Shown here one piece after another: positions 9,564 to 18,711 of a stretch of DNA of 64,000 nucleotides. This DNA comes from Rubrivivax albus (GTDB taxonomy: Bacteria; Pseudomonadota; Gammaproteobacteria; Burkholderiales; Burkholderiaceae_C). The position numbers and the translations under genes are program-made. The first letter of the stretch is position 1. Every line of letters begins with the position of its first letter. The stretch spans positions 62,001-126,000 of the forward strand of contig NZ_SACT01000005.1 in assembly GCF_004016515.1 (NCBI RefSeq). Direction: 5' to 3'. The notes beneath the pieces were generated by a model. It was not told the DNA's origin. It searched no databases and saw nothing but the letters and a program-made list of their open reading frames with translations.

Positions 9564-10332
9564 GACCCTGCTTCCGCTGCCGGCGTTCGACGACAACTAC
9601 ATCTGGATGCTGCACGACGGCCGCGAGGCCGTGGTGGTCGATCCGGGCGACGAAGGCCCGGTGCTCGCGGCGCTGCAGGCCCACGGGCTCACGCTCGTCG
9701 GCATTCTAGTGACCCACCACCATGCCGATCACGTGGGCGGCGTAGATGCCCTGCGCCCGCATTTGAAGGGCCCGGTCTGGGCGCCTGCGGGTGAACGTAC
9801 CCCGGAGCCCCACGTGCCGTTGGCCGACGGCGACACCCTGGAGGTGCTGGGCCGCACGTTCGAAGTGATCGAGGTGCCCGGCCACACCGCCGGCCACATC
9901 GCCTACGCCGAGCGCGGCGCCACCCAGGCGCCGCTGCTGTTCTGTGGCGACACGCTGTTCTCCGCCGGCTGCGGCCGCATGTTCGAGGGCACGCCGGCCC
10001 AGTTCCACCATTCGCTGCAGCGGCTGGCCGCCCTGCCCGGCGACACCCGGGTGTGCTGCACGCACGAGTACACGCTGTCGAACCTGCGTTTCGCCGCCGC
10101 GGTCGAACCCGGCAACGCGGCACGCCAGACCCACCAGGCTTGGTGCGAGGCCGAACGGGCGGCCGGCCGCCCCACCCTGCCGTCGCAGTTGTCGACCGAA
10201 CGCGCCATCAACCCCTTCCTGCGCTGCGCCGAGCCGGGCGTGATCGCCGCCGCACGTGCGCATGGCGCCGTCGACGACAGCGGCCCGGCCGTCTTCGGTG
10301 CGCTGCGGCGCTGGAAGGACGGCTTCCGATGA
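9562..10332 (+). CDS. gloB: Hydroxyacylglutathione hydrolase (glyoxalase II)
   Basis: Hydrolyses S-lactoylglutathione to lactate and glutathione, the second step of methylglyoxal detoxification. 256 residues of the metallo-beta-lactamase fold. The dinuclear metal site THHHADHVGG (His52, His54, Asp56, His57) and the later ligands in VPGHTAGH and FCGDTLFSAGCGRMFEG are intact, as is CCTHEYTLSNLRFA. A TACAAT box at 9527-9532 gives a leader of about 23 nt. It overlaps mltD by four bases (ATGA) and is divergent from the methyltransferase gene. Confidence 0.97.
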   Translation: MTLLPLPAFDDNYIWMLHDGREAVVVDPGDEGPVLAALQAHGLTLVGILVTHHHADHVGGVDALRPHLKGPVWAPAGERTPEPHVPLADGDTLEVLGRTFEVIEVPGHTAGHIAYAERGATQAPLLFCGDTLFSAGCGRMFEGTPAQFHHSLQRLAALPGDTRVCCTHEYTLSNLRFAAAVEPGNAARQTHQAWCEAERAAGRPTLPSQLSTERAINPFLRCAEPGVIAAARAHGAVDDSGPAVFGALRRWKDGFR

Positions 10333-11840
10333 GCCGCACGCGCCTGCTTGCCACGCTGTCGTTGCTGGCCGCGTTCACCGTGCTGGCTGGCTGTGCCGGC
10401 CTGCCCGCCGCCGCGCCGCCCCCGTCGCCCGCGGTCGCCGCGGCGGACGACATGCCGCCGGTGCTGGTGGCGCCGCCCGCGGCGTCGCCCGCTCCCGCGG
10501 TGGTGCACCCGAAACCCGTGGACGTCGCCGCTGCACCGCTGCAGGAACCGCTGAGCATCCCCACCGACCTGTGGTTGCGCGTGCGCCAGGGCATGGCCAT
10601 GCCCGACCTGGACGACCCGCGCGTGGCCAAGTGGGAGGCCTACTACGCGGCCCGGCCCGCCTATGTGGCGCGAATGATGGAGCGCGGCGGGCGCTACCTG
10701 TTCCACATCGTCGACGAGGTCGAGGCCCGCGGGCTGCCGATGGAACTGGCGCTGCTGCCCTTCATCGAGAGCGCCTTCAATCCGCAGGCGCGCTCCAGCG
10801 CCGCCGCCGAAGGCATGTGGCAGTTCGTGCCCGCCACCGGGCGCGCCTTCGACCTGCGGCAGAACCTGCTGCGCGACGACCGGCGCGACGTGATCGCCTC
10901 CACCCGGGCGGCGCTGGACTACCTGACGTCCCTGCACCAGCGCTTCGACGACTGGCACCTGGCGCTGGCCGCCTACAACTGGGGCCAGGGCAGCGTGTCG
11001 CGCGCCATGAAACGCAACGCCGCCCGCAGCAAGCCGACCGACTACGCGGCGCTGCGCATGCCCGAGGAAACACGCAACTACGTGCCTAAGCTGCTCGCGA
11101 TGAAGCACATCGTGATGCGGCCCGAGGCCTTCGGCCTGACCCTGCCGCCACTGGAGGACCACCCGGCGTTCCTGGCCGTGCCGATCGAGCGCGACATCGA
11201 CGTCGAACTGGCCGCACGCCTGGCCGGCCTGGACGAGGACGATTTCCGCGCCTTCAACCCGCAGCACGCCAAGCCGGTGATCCTGGCCGCGGGCACGTCG
11301 GAGGTGCTGCTGCCCTACGACGTGGCGCAGCGCTTCCAGGCCGCGCTGAAGGCCCACCCCGGGCCACTGGCCAGCTGGACGGTGTGGGTGGCGCCGCGCA
11401 CGATGACACCGGCCCAGGCCGCAGCCATCGTCGGCGCCAGCGAGACGGAACTGCGCAGCATCAACCGCATCCCGCCGCGCATGAAGCTGCGCGCCGGCTC
11501 CGCCATCGTCGTGCCGCGGCAACCGGCCCAGAAGGCCGACGTGGCCGAGCATCTGGCGGAGAACGCCAGCATCGCGCTGGTGCCGGAGGCCGGCAACCTG
11601 CGCCGCGTGGTGCTCAAGGTCGGCAAGAAGGGAGACTCGGTGGCCGGCGTGGCACGCCGGTATCGCCTCAAGGCTACGGACGTGGCGCGCTGGAACGACG
11701 TCGGCGTGAAGGCCAGGTTCCGTGCGGGCACGAAGGTCGTCGTGATGCTGCCGCCGAAGAAGCGCAGCACGCGCAGCGCCGGTGGTGGCAGCAGCCAGGC
11801 GAACAAGCCCGTGACCCGCACGGCGAAGTCCAAACGCTGA
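10329..11840 (+). CDS. mltD: Membrane-bound lytic murein transglycosylase D-like lipoprotein
   Basis: Exported lipoprotein that cleaves glycan strands of peptidoglycan. 503 residues: a lipoprotein signal ending in LAGC (Cys22), a Pro/Ala-rich spacer, and a goose-type lysozyme (SLT) domain around residues 130-290 with the catalytic glutamate in LPFIESAFNPQA and the supporting motifs GMWQFVPATGRAF and AAYNWGQGSV. The C-terminus carries two LysM-like segments (TVWVAPRTMTPAQAAAIVGA and KVGKKGDSVAGVARRYR) and a basic tail. ATGA overlap with gloB means translational coupling; the same gene pair is found in many proteobacteria. Confidence 0.92.
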   Translation: MSRTRLLATLSLLAAFTVLAGCAGLPAAAPPPSPAVAAADDMPPVLVAPPAASPAPAVVHPKPVDVAAAPLQEPLSIPTDLWLRVRQGMAMPDLDDPRVAKWEAYYAARPAYVARMMERGGRYLFHIVDEVEARGLPMELALLPFIESAFNPQARSSAAAEGMWQFVPATGRAFDLRQNLLRDDRRDVIASTRAALDYLTSLHQRFDDWHLALAAYNWGQGSVSRAMKRNAARSKPTDYAALRMPEETRNYVPKLLAMKHIVMRPEAFGLTLPPLEDHPAFLAVPIERDIDVELAARLAGLDEDDFRAFNPQHAKPVILAAGTSEVLLPYDVAQRFQAALKAHPGPLASWTVWVAPRTMTPAQAAAIVGASETELRSINRIPPRMKLRAGSAIVVPRQPAQKADVAEHLAENASIALVPEAGNLRRVVLKVGKKGDSVAGVARRYRLKATDVARWNDVGVKARFRAGTKVVVMLPPKKRSTRSAGGGSSQANKPVTRTAKSKR

Positions 11841-11885
11841 CCGCGCGCGATTCAAGCCCCGCGCACGGGCTGGTCCAGGGACGGC

Positions 11886-12269
11886 TCAGCCGCTCGCGTC
11901 GACGATGGCGTAGGTCTTGGTCAGCGGCTCCAGCACTTCGAACGAGCCTTCGAAACCGGCCGGTAGCACGATGGCCTCGCCCGGCCCGGCCTCGACCACG
12001 TGGCCATCGATGCCATGGATGCGGCAGCGGCCCGCCAGCACGGTGAACAGCTCGTGCTCGTGCGGCCCCATCGCGATGCGCCAGCGGCCCGGTTCGCAGC
12101 GCCAGACGCCAGCGTAAAGCCGCCCAGGCGGCAACGCTGCATCCACCAGGTTCCAGGTCTCGCGCTTCGGGTTGCCGCGCTCCAGCCGCTCGGGGCGGGG
12201 GTGATCCACCTCCGGCGTGCCAGGCATGGTGGCGGTGAGCCTGAAGGCGCGTGGGGTGCTTGTCGTCAT
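11886..12269 (-). CDS. Cupin domain protein
   Basis: Small cytosolic protein of 127 residues with a single cupin barrel ([19 protein letters not shown] ... [20 protein letters not shown]), resembling the EutQ/DUF861 type of cupin. The metal-binding histidines are partly kept (HEHE). Function unknown. The ATG overlaps the recR stop codon by four bases (ATGA), so it is the last gene of the dnaX-ybaB-recR operon. Its end faces the mltD end across 45 bp. Confidence 0.75.
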   Translation of the reverse strand: MTTSTPRAFRLTATMPGTPEVDHPRPERLERGNPKRETWNLVDAALPPGRLYAGVWRCEPGRWRIAMGPHEHELFTVLAGRCRIHGIDGHVVEAGPGEAIVLPAGFEGSFEVLEPLTKTYAIVDASG

Positions 12270-12853
12270 CGTCGATCCACCAGCGCGTAGGCGATGGTGC
12301 CCAGGTCCACGTACTCCAGTTCGCTGCCCGCCGGCACGCCACGCGCCAGCCGCGTGACGCGCAGGCCGCGCGCGCGCAGGGCCTCCGACAAGGCATGCGC
12401 CGTGGCCTCGCCTTCGGCGGTGAAGCTGGTGGCGAGGATGACCTCCTGCACGTCACCATCGGTGGCGCGCGCCAGCAGCCCGCGCGCCTGCAGCGCCTCC
12501 ACGCCGATGCCGTCCAGCGGCGACAGGCGACCCATCAGCACGTAGTAGTGCCCGCGGTAGCTGCCGCTGCGCTCCAGCGCCGCCTGGTCGGCCGGCGTCT
12601 CCACCACGCACAGCAGCCGCGGGTCGCGCTCCGGGTCGCCGCAGGTGGCGCAGACCTCGGCCTCGGTGAAGGTGTGGCAGCGCGCGCAGTGGTGCATGGC
12701 GTCCACCGCATGCTGCAGCGCGCCGGCCAGGGCCTGGGCGCCGGGGCGGTCGTGCTGCAGCAGGTGGAAGGCCATGCGCTGCGCCGACTTGCGGCCCACG
12801 CCGGGCAGACGCTGCAACGCGTCGATCAGACCCTCCAGGGCCGGCTCGGCCAC
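12266..12853 (-). CDS. recR: Recombination mediator protein RecR
   Basis: Acts with RecF and RecO to load RecA on gapped DNA. 195 residues: a helix-hairpin-helix ([20 protein letters not shown]), a four-cysteine zinc finger ([16 protein letters not shown], residues about 57-72) and a Toprim domain ([17 protein letters not shown] ... [15 protein letters not shown]). Translation begins at a GTG, 16 bp after ybaB. Overlaps the downstream cupin gene. Confidence 0.97.
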   Translation of the reverse strand: MAEPALEGLIDALQRLPGVGRKSAQRMAFHLLQHDRPGAQALAGALQHAVDAMHHCARCHTFTEAEVCATCGDPERDPRLLCVVETPADQAALERSGSYRGHYYVLMGRLSPLDGIGVEALQARGLLARATDGDVQEVILATSFTAEGEATAHALSEALRARGLRVTRLARGVPAGSELEYVDLGTIAYALVDRR

Positions 12854-12869
12854 CGTCGGCGCCCGTGGT

Positions 12870-13196
12870 TCAGAACGGGAATTTCATGCCGCCGGGCATC
12901 GGCAGGCCGGCGGTGAGCTTGCCCATCTTCTCGGCGCTGGTCTCCTCGGCACGGCGCAAGGCGTCGTTGAAGGCGGCAGCCACCAGGTCCTCCAGCATGT
13001 CGCGGTCCTCGTCGAACAGGCTGGGGTCGATGGTGACGCGCTTGACGTCGTGCTTGCACGTCATCAGCACCTTCACCAGGCCGGCCCCCGACTGGCCCTC
13101 GACCTCGATGGTGGCCAGTTCCTCCTGGGCCTTCTTCAGGTTCTCCTGCATGGCCTGGGCCTGCTTCATCAGGCCGGCGAGCTGGTTCTTCATCAT
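12870..13196 (-). CDS. ybaB: Nucleoid-associated protein YbaB/EbfC family
   Basis: Small dimeric DNA-binding protein of 108 residues. Family landmarks are [20 protein letters not shown] at the N-terminus, the coiled-coil helix [14 protein letters not shown], and the end [11 protein letters not shown]. The first of two adjacent ATGs was chosen because AGAGG lies 8 nt before it. It sits between dnaX and recR with 26-bp and 16-bp gaps, the conserved order in bacteria, indicating one transcript. Confidence 0.95.
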   Translation of the reverse strand: MMKNQLAGLMKQAQAMQENLKKAQEELATIEVEGQSGAGLVKVLMTCKHDVKRVTIDPSLFDEDRDMLEDLVAAAFNDALRRAEETSAEKMGKLTAGLPMPGGMKFPF

Positions 13197-13222
13197 GGCG
13201 GCAACCTCTTTCTCGAAGGGGG

Positions 13223-14938
13223 TCAGACGGGTTTGATCGAACCGGGCACGAGCTGGGCGCCCGGGAACTGGGCCAGCAGGTCCTGCACCAGCGGGTCGTT
13301 GCGGATCACGGCCTCGGCCTCGCGCTGGCGGCGTTCGCGTTCGGCCGCTTCGCGCCGCGCCGGCGTGTCGGCCGGCGCGCCGGGCTGCACGGTCAGCGAA
13401 ATGGTGCCGCCGCTCAGGTCGGTCAGCGCGGCGGCCAGGCGCTCGGCCAGCGCCGGGGCACGCAGGGTCTCGCGCTCCACCTGCAGGGTCCAGCGCGTGC
13501 CGTCCACGCGCACCAGGCCGGCCTGCCAGGCGAGCTCGCGCGTCAGCGTGGTGATGGCACCGGCATCGATGAGCTGTGTCACCAGCGCCTGCCACCGGTC
13601 GCCCAGCGCCGGGTCGGCCGGCGCTTCTGGCGGCGCAACCGCCACGGCCGGCGCGGCGGGCGGCGTCGCGCGGGGCTGTGGCTCGGCCACGCGAGCCGGC
13701 GATGGGGGTGCCGGATCGACGGCCCGAGGCGGCGACGGGTCCGCAGCCAGGGGCGCGGGTGGCCGCACCGCCATCGCCGGCGGCGGCGGCGCTCGCAGCG
13801 GCTGTTCGCGGGCCGGCCGCGCGGCCGGCGGCGCCGAACCTGCCGCCGGGAAGGCGAACAGGCGCAGCAGCACCATCGTCAGCGCGCCATATTCGTCGCT
13901 CATCAGCGCCAGCTCGGGCCGCCCATGCACGACGATGCTGTAGAGCAGCTGCAGCTCGTCGGCCGGCATCTGCACCGCCAGCGCACGCGCGGCCGGGGTT
14001 TCGGGGTCGGTGTCGTCCAGTGCGCCGGGCACGGCCTGCTCCACTGCCGCCTGCTGCAGCAGCGTCGCCATGGCCTCCAGCGTGGCCGCGGCCGACAGGC
14101 CGGCTGCGCGCAACGCGTCCACGCCCTGCAAGAGGGCTGGGGCATCGCGCTCGGCCAGGGCCTGCAGCAGGGCCGCGGCCTGGCTGCGGTCCACGCTGCC
14201 GAGCATGCCGCGCACCACGGCCTCGTCGACCCGGCCGCCGCCGTAGGCGATGGCCTGGTCGGTGAGCGACAGCGCATCGCGCATCGACCCGCGTGCGGCC
14301 TTGCCCAGCACGCGCAGCGCCGCCGGCTCGAAGGGCACGCCCTCGGCGTTCAGCACGGTCTCCAGGTGGCCCTGCACCGTCTCCGGCGCCATTGGCCGCA
14401 GGTTGAACTGCAGGCAGCGGCTGAGCACCGTCGGCAGCATCTTCTCCGGGTCGGTGGTGGCCAGCACGAACTTCAGGTATTCGGGCGGCTCCTCCAGCGT
14501 CTTCAGCAGGGCGTTGAAGGCGTCCTTGGTGAGCTGGTGCGCTTCGTCGATCATGAAGACCTTGAAGCGGCCGACACTGGGCTTGTAGGCGGCACGCTCG
14601 ATGAGATCGCGGATCTCGTCGATGCTGCGGTTGCTGGCAGCGTCGAGCTCGATGTAGTCCACGTAGCGGTCGGCATCGATGGCCGTGCACGCCGGGCACA
14701 CGCCGCAGGGTTCGGCGGTGATGCCGCCCTGCCCGTCGGCCCCGGTGCAGTTCAGGCTCTTGGCCAGGATGCGGCTGATGGTGGTCTTGCCGATGCCCCG
14801 CGTGCCGGTGAACAGGTAGGCGTGGTGCAGCCGGCCGCGTTCCAGCGCGTTGCCCAGCGCCTGCACGACATGCGGCTGCCCCACCATCTCGGCAAAGCTG
14901 CGCGGCCGGTACTTGCGGGCCAGGACGACGTACGACAT
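13223..14938 (-). CDS. dnaX: DNA polymerase III subunits gamma/tau
   Basis: Clamp-loader ATPase and organiser of the replicative polymerase. 571 residues. The N-terminus [20 protein letters not shown], Walker [10 protein letters not shown], a four-cysteine zinc module (first Cys in LNC, then CGVCPAC), Walker [10 protein letters not shown] and the sensor region [18 protein letters not shown] are all present. A Pro/Ala-rich linker (about 365-430) precedes the tau C-terminal domain. No slippery A-run is visible, so there is no sign of the frameshift that makes gamma in E. coli. The ATG at 14936-14938 lies 7 nt after a TAGAAT box, so the message may be leaderless; an ATG at 14947 is the alternative. 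Confidence 0.96.
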   Translation of the reverse strand: MSYVVLARKYRPRSFAEMVGQPHVVQALGNALERGRLHHAYLFTGTRGIGKTTISRILAKSLNCTGADGQGGITAEPCGVCPACTAIDADRYVDYIELDAASNRSIDEIRDLIERAAYKPSVGRFKVFMIDEAHQLTKDAFNALLKTLEEPPEYLKFVLATTDPEKMLPTVLSRCLQFNLRPMAPETVQGHLETVLNAEGVPFEPAALRVLGKAARGSMRDALSLTDQAIAYGGGRVDEAVVRGMLGSVDRSQAAALLQALAERDAPALLQGVDALRAAGLSAAATLEAMATLLQQAAVEQAVPGALDDTDPETPAARALAVQMPADELQLLYSIVVHGRPELALMSDEYGALTMVLLRLFAFPAAGSAPPAARPAREQPLRAPPPPAMAVRPPAPLAADPSPPRAVDPAPPSPARVAEPQPRATPPAAPAVAVAPPEAPADPALGDRWQALVTQLIDAGAITTLTRELAWQAGLVRVDGTRWTLQVERETLRAPALAERLAAALTDLSGGTISLTVQPGAPADTPARREAAERERRQREAEAVIRNDPLVQDLLAQFPGAQLVPGSIKPV

Positions 14939-14945
14939 CGCGGTC

Positions 14946-14973
14946 ATTCTACGGGTGGGCCCCCGGCGATAAT
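14946..14973. promoter_or_regulatory. Back-to-back dnaX and PurM-like promoters
   Basis: TAGAAT on the minus strand (14951 to 14946) lies 7 nt before the dnaX ATG, and GATAAT on the plus strand (14968-14973) lies 8 nt before the ATG of the PurM-like gene. The two boxes are 16 bp apart, so each -35 region would coincide with the -10 box of the other promoter. Simultaneous occupancy by two polymerases seems impossible. Assignment rests on sequence match and spacing only. Confidence 0.5.
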
Positions 14974-14981
14974 CCCGGCCC

Positions 14982-16130
14982 ATGAGCGCTGAGACCCCTG
15001 CCGAGACCCCGGCATCGCCCCCTGCCCCCAGCACCCCGCTGACCTACGAACAGTCCGGCGTCGTCTACGACCTGATCGACCCGTTGAAGGTGGCCGCGCA
15101 GCGTGCGGCCGCGTCGACGGCGCCGCTGCTGGGCGCCCATGGCTTCGGCGAAGTGGCCGCGTCGCGCGGCGAGTCAGCCTACGTGGTCGATGTCGGCCCG
15201 TTCTACCTGGCCAGCATCGTCGAGTGCCTGGGCAGCAAGGCCCTGGTGGCCGACGAGATGCAGCGCCTCACGGGCCGCAGCTTCTATGCCGGCATCGCGC
15301 AGGACACGATCGCGATGGCGGTCAACGACCTCATCACCGTGGGCGCCACACCGCTGGTGGTGCAGGCCTACTGGGCGGCCGGCGGCAGTGACTGGTTCGG
15401 CGACGCCGCGCGCGCGCAGGCCCTGGTGGACGGCTGGAAGCGTGCCTGCGAGGTCTGCGGCGTGGCCTGGGGCGGCGGCGAGACGCCGGCGCTAGCCGGC
15501 ATCGTGGAAGCTGGCCGCATCGACCTGGCCGCGTCCTGCACAGGCCTCGTGAACCCCAAGACACGGCTGACGCTGGGCGACCGGCTCGCGGAGGGCGACG
15601 CCATCGTGCTGCTGGCCTCCAGCGGCATCCACGCCAACGGCCTGAGCCTGGCGCGCAAGCTGGTGGAGCGGCTTCCGCAGGGCTACCTGACGCCGCTGGC
15701 GGACGGCAGCACCTACGGCGAGGCCCTGCTGGCGCCCACGGTGCTGTACTCGCCGGTGACCGAGGCGCTGGCGAAGGACGGCATCGTGCCGCACTACGCG
15801 GCCAACATCACCGGTCACGGCTGGCGCAAGCTGCTGCGCCACCCGGGCACGTTCACGTACCGGATCACCGATGTGCCCCCGGTACCCCAGGTGCTGCGCT
15901 TCATCCAGCAGCAGGCACAGCAGGACGACGAGGAAGCCTACGGCACGCTCAACATGGGCGCCGGATTTGCGCTCTACGTGTCGGCCGAAGACGCGGAACG
16001 CACCGTGAAGTTGGCACGCGATTGCGGTGTGCCGGCCTGGGTGGCTGGCAGCGTGGAAGTCGGCCCGAAGCGCCTGATCGTGGAACCGCTGAACCTGACC
16101 TGGGACGCGGACGCGCTGCAACTGCGCTGA
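14982..16130 (+). CDS. PurM-like protein (AIR synthase-related)
   Basis: Member of the PurM/SelD/HypE ATP-binding superfamily, 382 residues. The text LTYEQSGVVYDLIDPLK resembles the start of aminoimidazole ribonucleotide synthase, and the later motifs VNDLITVGATPL and GGGETPAL match that fold. The ATP-binding stretch of true PurM (GTDGVGTK) is not present; the corresponding place reads CLGSKALVADEM. It is therefore probably a paralogue with a changed reaction or a divergent PurM. The N-terminal 18 residues are Pro/Ala-rich. It lies between dnaX (divergent) and ffs, away from other purine genes. Confidence 0.75.
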   Translation: MSAETPAETPASPPAPSTPLTYEQSGVVYDLIDPLKVAAQRAAASTAPLLGAHGFGEVAASRGESAYVVDVGPFYLASIVECLGSKALVADEMQRLTGRSFYAGIAQDTIAMAVNDLITVGATPLVVQAYWAAGGSDWFGDAARAQALVDGWKRACEVCGVAWGGGETPALAGIVEAGRIDLAASCTGLVNPKTRLTLGDRLAEGDAIVLLASSGIHANGLSLARKLVERLPQGYLTPLADGSTYGEALLAPTVLYSPVTEALAKDGIVPHYAANITGHGWRKLLRHPGTFTYRITDVPPVPQVLRFIQQQAQQDDEEAYGTLNMGAGFALYVSAEDAERTVKLARDCGVPAWVAGSVEVGPKRLIVEPLNLTWDADALQLR

Positions 16131-16165
16131 AGGCCCACACACGCCGGTCGATCCGGCGCTGTGGC

Positions 16166-16171
16166 TAGAAT
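16166..16171 (+). promoter_or_regulatory. -10 box of the ffs gene
   Basis: TAGAAT followed by 7 nt to the predicted 5' end of the SRP RNA, the correct distance for transcription to start at about 16179. No convincing -35 hexamer is seen. Confidence 0.5.
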
Positions 16172-16178
16172 GCGTCCC

Positions 16179-16272
16179 GCCGGGCCTCCCCGCATGGAAG
16201 CGCGCCCAACCGGGTCAGGTGGGGAACCAAGCAGCCCTCAGCGTTGCAACCAGTGCCGGGGTCAGGCTCGGC
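16179..16272 (+). ncRNA. ffs: Signal recognition particle RNA, small bacterial (4.5S) type
   Basis: About 94 nt. The apical Ffh-binding domain is unmistakable: GGTCAGG, a GG(GGAA)CC tetraloop stem in which both pairs differ from the E. coli form but still pair, then AAGCAGCC. The ends pair with each other (GCCGGGCCT with AGGCTCGGC). It guides the Ffh protein in co-translational membrane targeting. ffs is often next to dnaX in bacteria; here the PurM-like gene separates them. The exact ends are estimated from the pairing. Confidence 0.9.
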
Positions 16273-16320
16273 ACCCTTCACCCCACGCCGCGGCGCAAGG
16301 CCGTGCTCGCCGAGCAGGCG

Positions 16321-18711
16321 TCAGGACCCCAGCTGCCTGAAGGCCATCACCGCCTGGTTGCGCAGCGTGCGCAGCAGCGACAGCTCCTTCTCGTCGACCT
16401 CGATGCCGCCCGGTCTGCCCTTGTCGGCGTAGATCAGCGCGAAGGTCTTGCCCTTCATCGCCATCGGCAGCAGCAGGAAGGTCGGGGCATTCACGCTGCT
16501 TCGGTACCAGGCCGGCAGGCGCTGCGCCACGTTGGCCGCGGTGGCATCGGCGATCAGCGTGTCCATGCCCTTGGTGCAGATGGCGGTGAACAGGTCGGGC
16601 GCCCCGGCGGGTTTCAGCGGCACCTTGAACGCGGCCTTGACCGCGTCGACATCGTCGCCGAGGCCGAAGCGGCCGGTCAGCGTCTCGGTCTTCGGGTCGC
16701 GCAGGCAGAAGATCACGCGACGGAAGCCCAGGGCCCGGTACATGGTCTCCAGCACCATGCGCAGCACCTCGTTGAGCTTGAAGCCGTCGGCCACCATGCT
16801 GTTGGTGATGTCCTGGATGCCCGAGGCCAGCAGTTCCGACGCCGGTGGGCCGGCGGGCTCGTCCGCGGGCCGGTCGTCGAGCACGATGGTCAGGCCGTCG
16901 TCCAGCGGCGAATGCGCCGTGGCGGTGAGTTGGTGCGGGGCCAGCGTGTCGGTGGGCGCCTCGTGCGGCGGCACCATCAGCCGGCTGGCCGGCGCGTCGG
17001 GCGTCACGTGCAGGCCGAGCGCGTCGGCCAGTTGGGTCAGGCGTTCCCGGGCGGCTTCGGCGGCCCCGAGCACGGTGCGCCGCGGCAGGCCGAGCGCCGG
17101 GGCGAACTCGTCGGCCAGGCGGCCGATGCGCGCATCGACACCGGCCACGTCGTCGCCGAGCATCGTGTCGGTGATCTCGTTGGCGATGCGGCCGATCCAG
17201 CGCTGGCGCTCGGTGCCCTTGTCCACGCCCTTGGCCGGCGGCTCCCCGTCGGGCATGGCCATCATGCGCTGCAGCGTGTCGGGCAGGTCCCAGGACTTGG
17301 CCACGCCCACGCCCAGTTCCCCATAGCTCAGGCCCAGCACCTTCACGGCGGCCTTGTCCTCGGCCGCCATGCCCGACCCCTTGGTGCTCTGCCGGATCTG
17401 CTGCGCCTCCTCCGGGAAGTAGTACTGCGTCAGCATGCGCCCGAGGTTCTGGAACATGGCGCCGATGAAGGTCTCCTCGGCCTCGCGCGGGTTGGGCGTG
17501 AGTTCGGCAGCCAGCGTGCCGGCCATCAGGCCGCGCAGGAACTCCTCGCGGATCTGTGCTGCGTGCTCTTGGTCCTGCATGTGGTCCAGCAGCACCACGG
17601 ACAGCGCCATGTTGCGGATGCCGGCAAAGCCGACCAGGGCCACCGCCCGCGAGATGGTGCTGATGTTGCCAGCCCCTGCGTTGGCGAAGTGCACGGTGTT
17701 GACCATGCGCAGCAGCTTGTTGGTCAGTGCCACGTCCTTCAGGATCTCGGCCGACAGGCTGGCCAGGCTCTCGGTCTCGGAACTGGCGATACGCTGGATG
17801 CGAACGATGGACTCGCCCAGCGCCGGGAAGTCCCGCTTGTGCTTCATGCGCCGGAGCAGGAACTCCAGCGTGCCGTGCCCGCCGCCGGCCGCGGCATCGC
17901 CCTGCTCTGTGGGGTTGGCCCAGGCGACAAGGGCATCCCGGAACGAGGCCGCACCGTCGTAGCGCTGGCGCGGGTCGCGGGCCACGGCACGGGCCACGAT
18001 GGCGCGCAGCGTGTCGTCGATGCGCACATGCGCTGGCACGGCGAAGTCCTCGTGCTGCACGCGGTGGATGGCGCGGTAGGGGTCACGCTCGCGCATCAGG
18101 GGCATGCCCGCCAGCAATTCGCCCAGCAGCATGCCGGCGGCAAAGACGTCCATCTGCGGCGCTGGCGGCTCGCCACGCGCCGCCTCGGGCGACATGTAGC
18201 CCGGCGTGCCGGCGATGCGGCCGTCGCCGCCACCGGCCACGCGTGCCGCGATGCCGAAGTCCATCACGCGTGCGCGGCCATCGGTGGAGAGCAGCAGGTT
18301 GGACGGCTTCAGGTCGCGGTGCACGATGCCCTGCGCATGCGCCGCGGCCAGCGCGGCCAGCACGCCGGTCATCAGCGCCACCGCCTCACGCGGCGGCATC
18401 GGTCCCTTGCCACGGCGCGCATCGGCCAGGGTGCCACCGTCGACGTACTCGAACACCAGCATGGGCTGGCCATCGGCGGTGTCGGCCTCGAACACCGGCA
18501 CGATGTTCGGGTGGGTCAGCCGGCTGACGGCTCGGGCCTCGTGCAGCCATTCCTGCAGTTCGGCGGCCTGGGGATCGAGCAGCTTGATCGCGACCTCACG
18601 GTCCAGCCGCGCGTCGTAGCCCAGCCAGACCGTGGCCTGCGCGCCGCGGCCCAGCTGGCGTAGCAGCTCGAACCGGCCTACGCGACGCCCTGCCACGTGC
18701 GCCGCGTTCAC
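16321..18711 (-). CDS. Ser/Thr protein kinase fused to HDOD and GAF domains
   Basis: 796 residues. Residues 12-275 form a Hanks-type kinase with every key element: glycine loop LGRGAQATV, Lys43 in VAIK, HRDLKPSN with Asp133, DFG at 151-153, and the activation segment GTPGYMSPEA. Residues about 285-500 are an HDOD domain, a phosphodiesterase-like fold without a fixed activity (LGESIVRIQRI, VALTNKLLRMVN, FIGAMFQNLGRMLTQYYF). Residues about 625-795 resemble a GAF domain (MYRALGFRRVIFCLRD ... FLLLPMAMKGKTFALIYADK). No transmembrane segment. Its ATG overlaps the stop of the upstream pseudokinase-HDOD gene (ATGA), so the two are translated together. Function unknown; a signalling pair is inferred. 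Confidence 0.85.
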   Translation of the reverse strand: MNAAHVAGRRVGRFELLRQLGRGAQATVWLGYDARLDREVAIKLLDPQAAELQEWLHEARAVSRLTHPNIVPVFEADTADGQPMLVFEYVDGGTLADARRGKGPMPPREAVALMTGVLAALAAAHAQGIVHRDLKPSNLLLSTDGRARVMDFGIAARVAGGGDGRIAGTPGYMSPEAARGEPPAPQMDVFAAGMLLGELLAGMPLMRERDPYRAIHRVQHEDFAVPAHVRIDDTLRAIVARAVARDPRQRYDGAASFRDALVAWANPTEQGDAAAGGGHGTLEFLLRRMKHKRDFPALGESIVRIQRIASSETESLASLSAEILKDVALTNKLLRMVNTVHFANAGAGNISTISRAVALVGFAGIRNMALSVVLLDHMQDQEHAAQIREEFLRGLMAGTLAAELTPNPREAEETFIGAMFQNLGRMLTQYYFPEEAQQIRQSTKGSGMAAEDKAAVKVLGLSYGELGVGVAKSWDLPDTLQRMMAMPDGEPPAKGVDKGTERQRWIGRIANEITDTMLGDDVAGVDARIGRLADEFAPALGLPRRTVLGAAEAARERLTQLADALGLHVTPDAPASRLMVPPHEAPTDTLAPHQLTATAHSPLDDGLTIVLDDRPADEPAGPPASELLASGIQDITNSMVADGFKLNEVLRMVLETMYRALGFRRVIFCLRDPKTETLTGRFGLGDDVDAVKAAFKVPLKPAGAPDLFTAICTKGMDTLIADATAANVAQRLPAWYRSSVNAPTFLLLPMAMKGKTFALIYADKGRPGGIEVDEKELSLLRTLRNQAVMAFRQLGS

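Noticed and set aside
13223..14938. Programmed frameshift in dnaX making the gamma subunit
   Set aside because: No A-rich slippery heptamer with a following hairpin is visible at the expected place.
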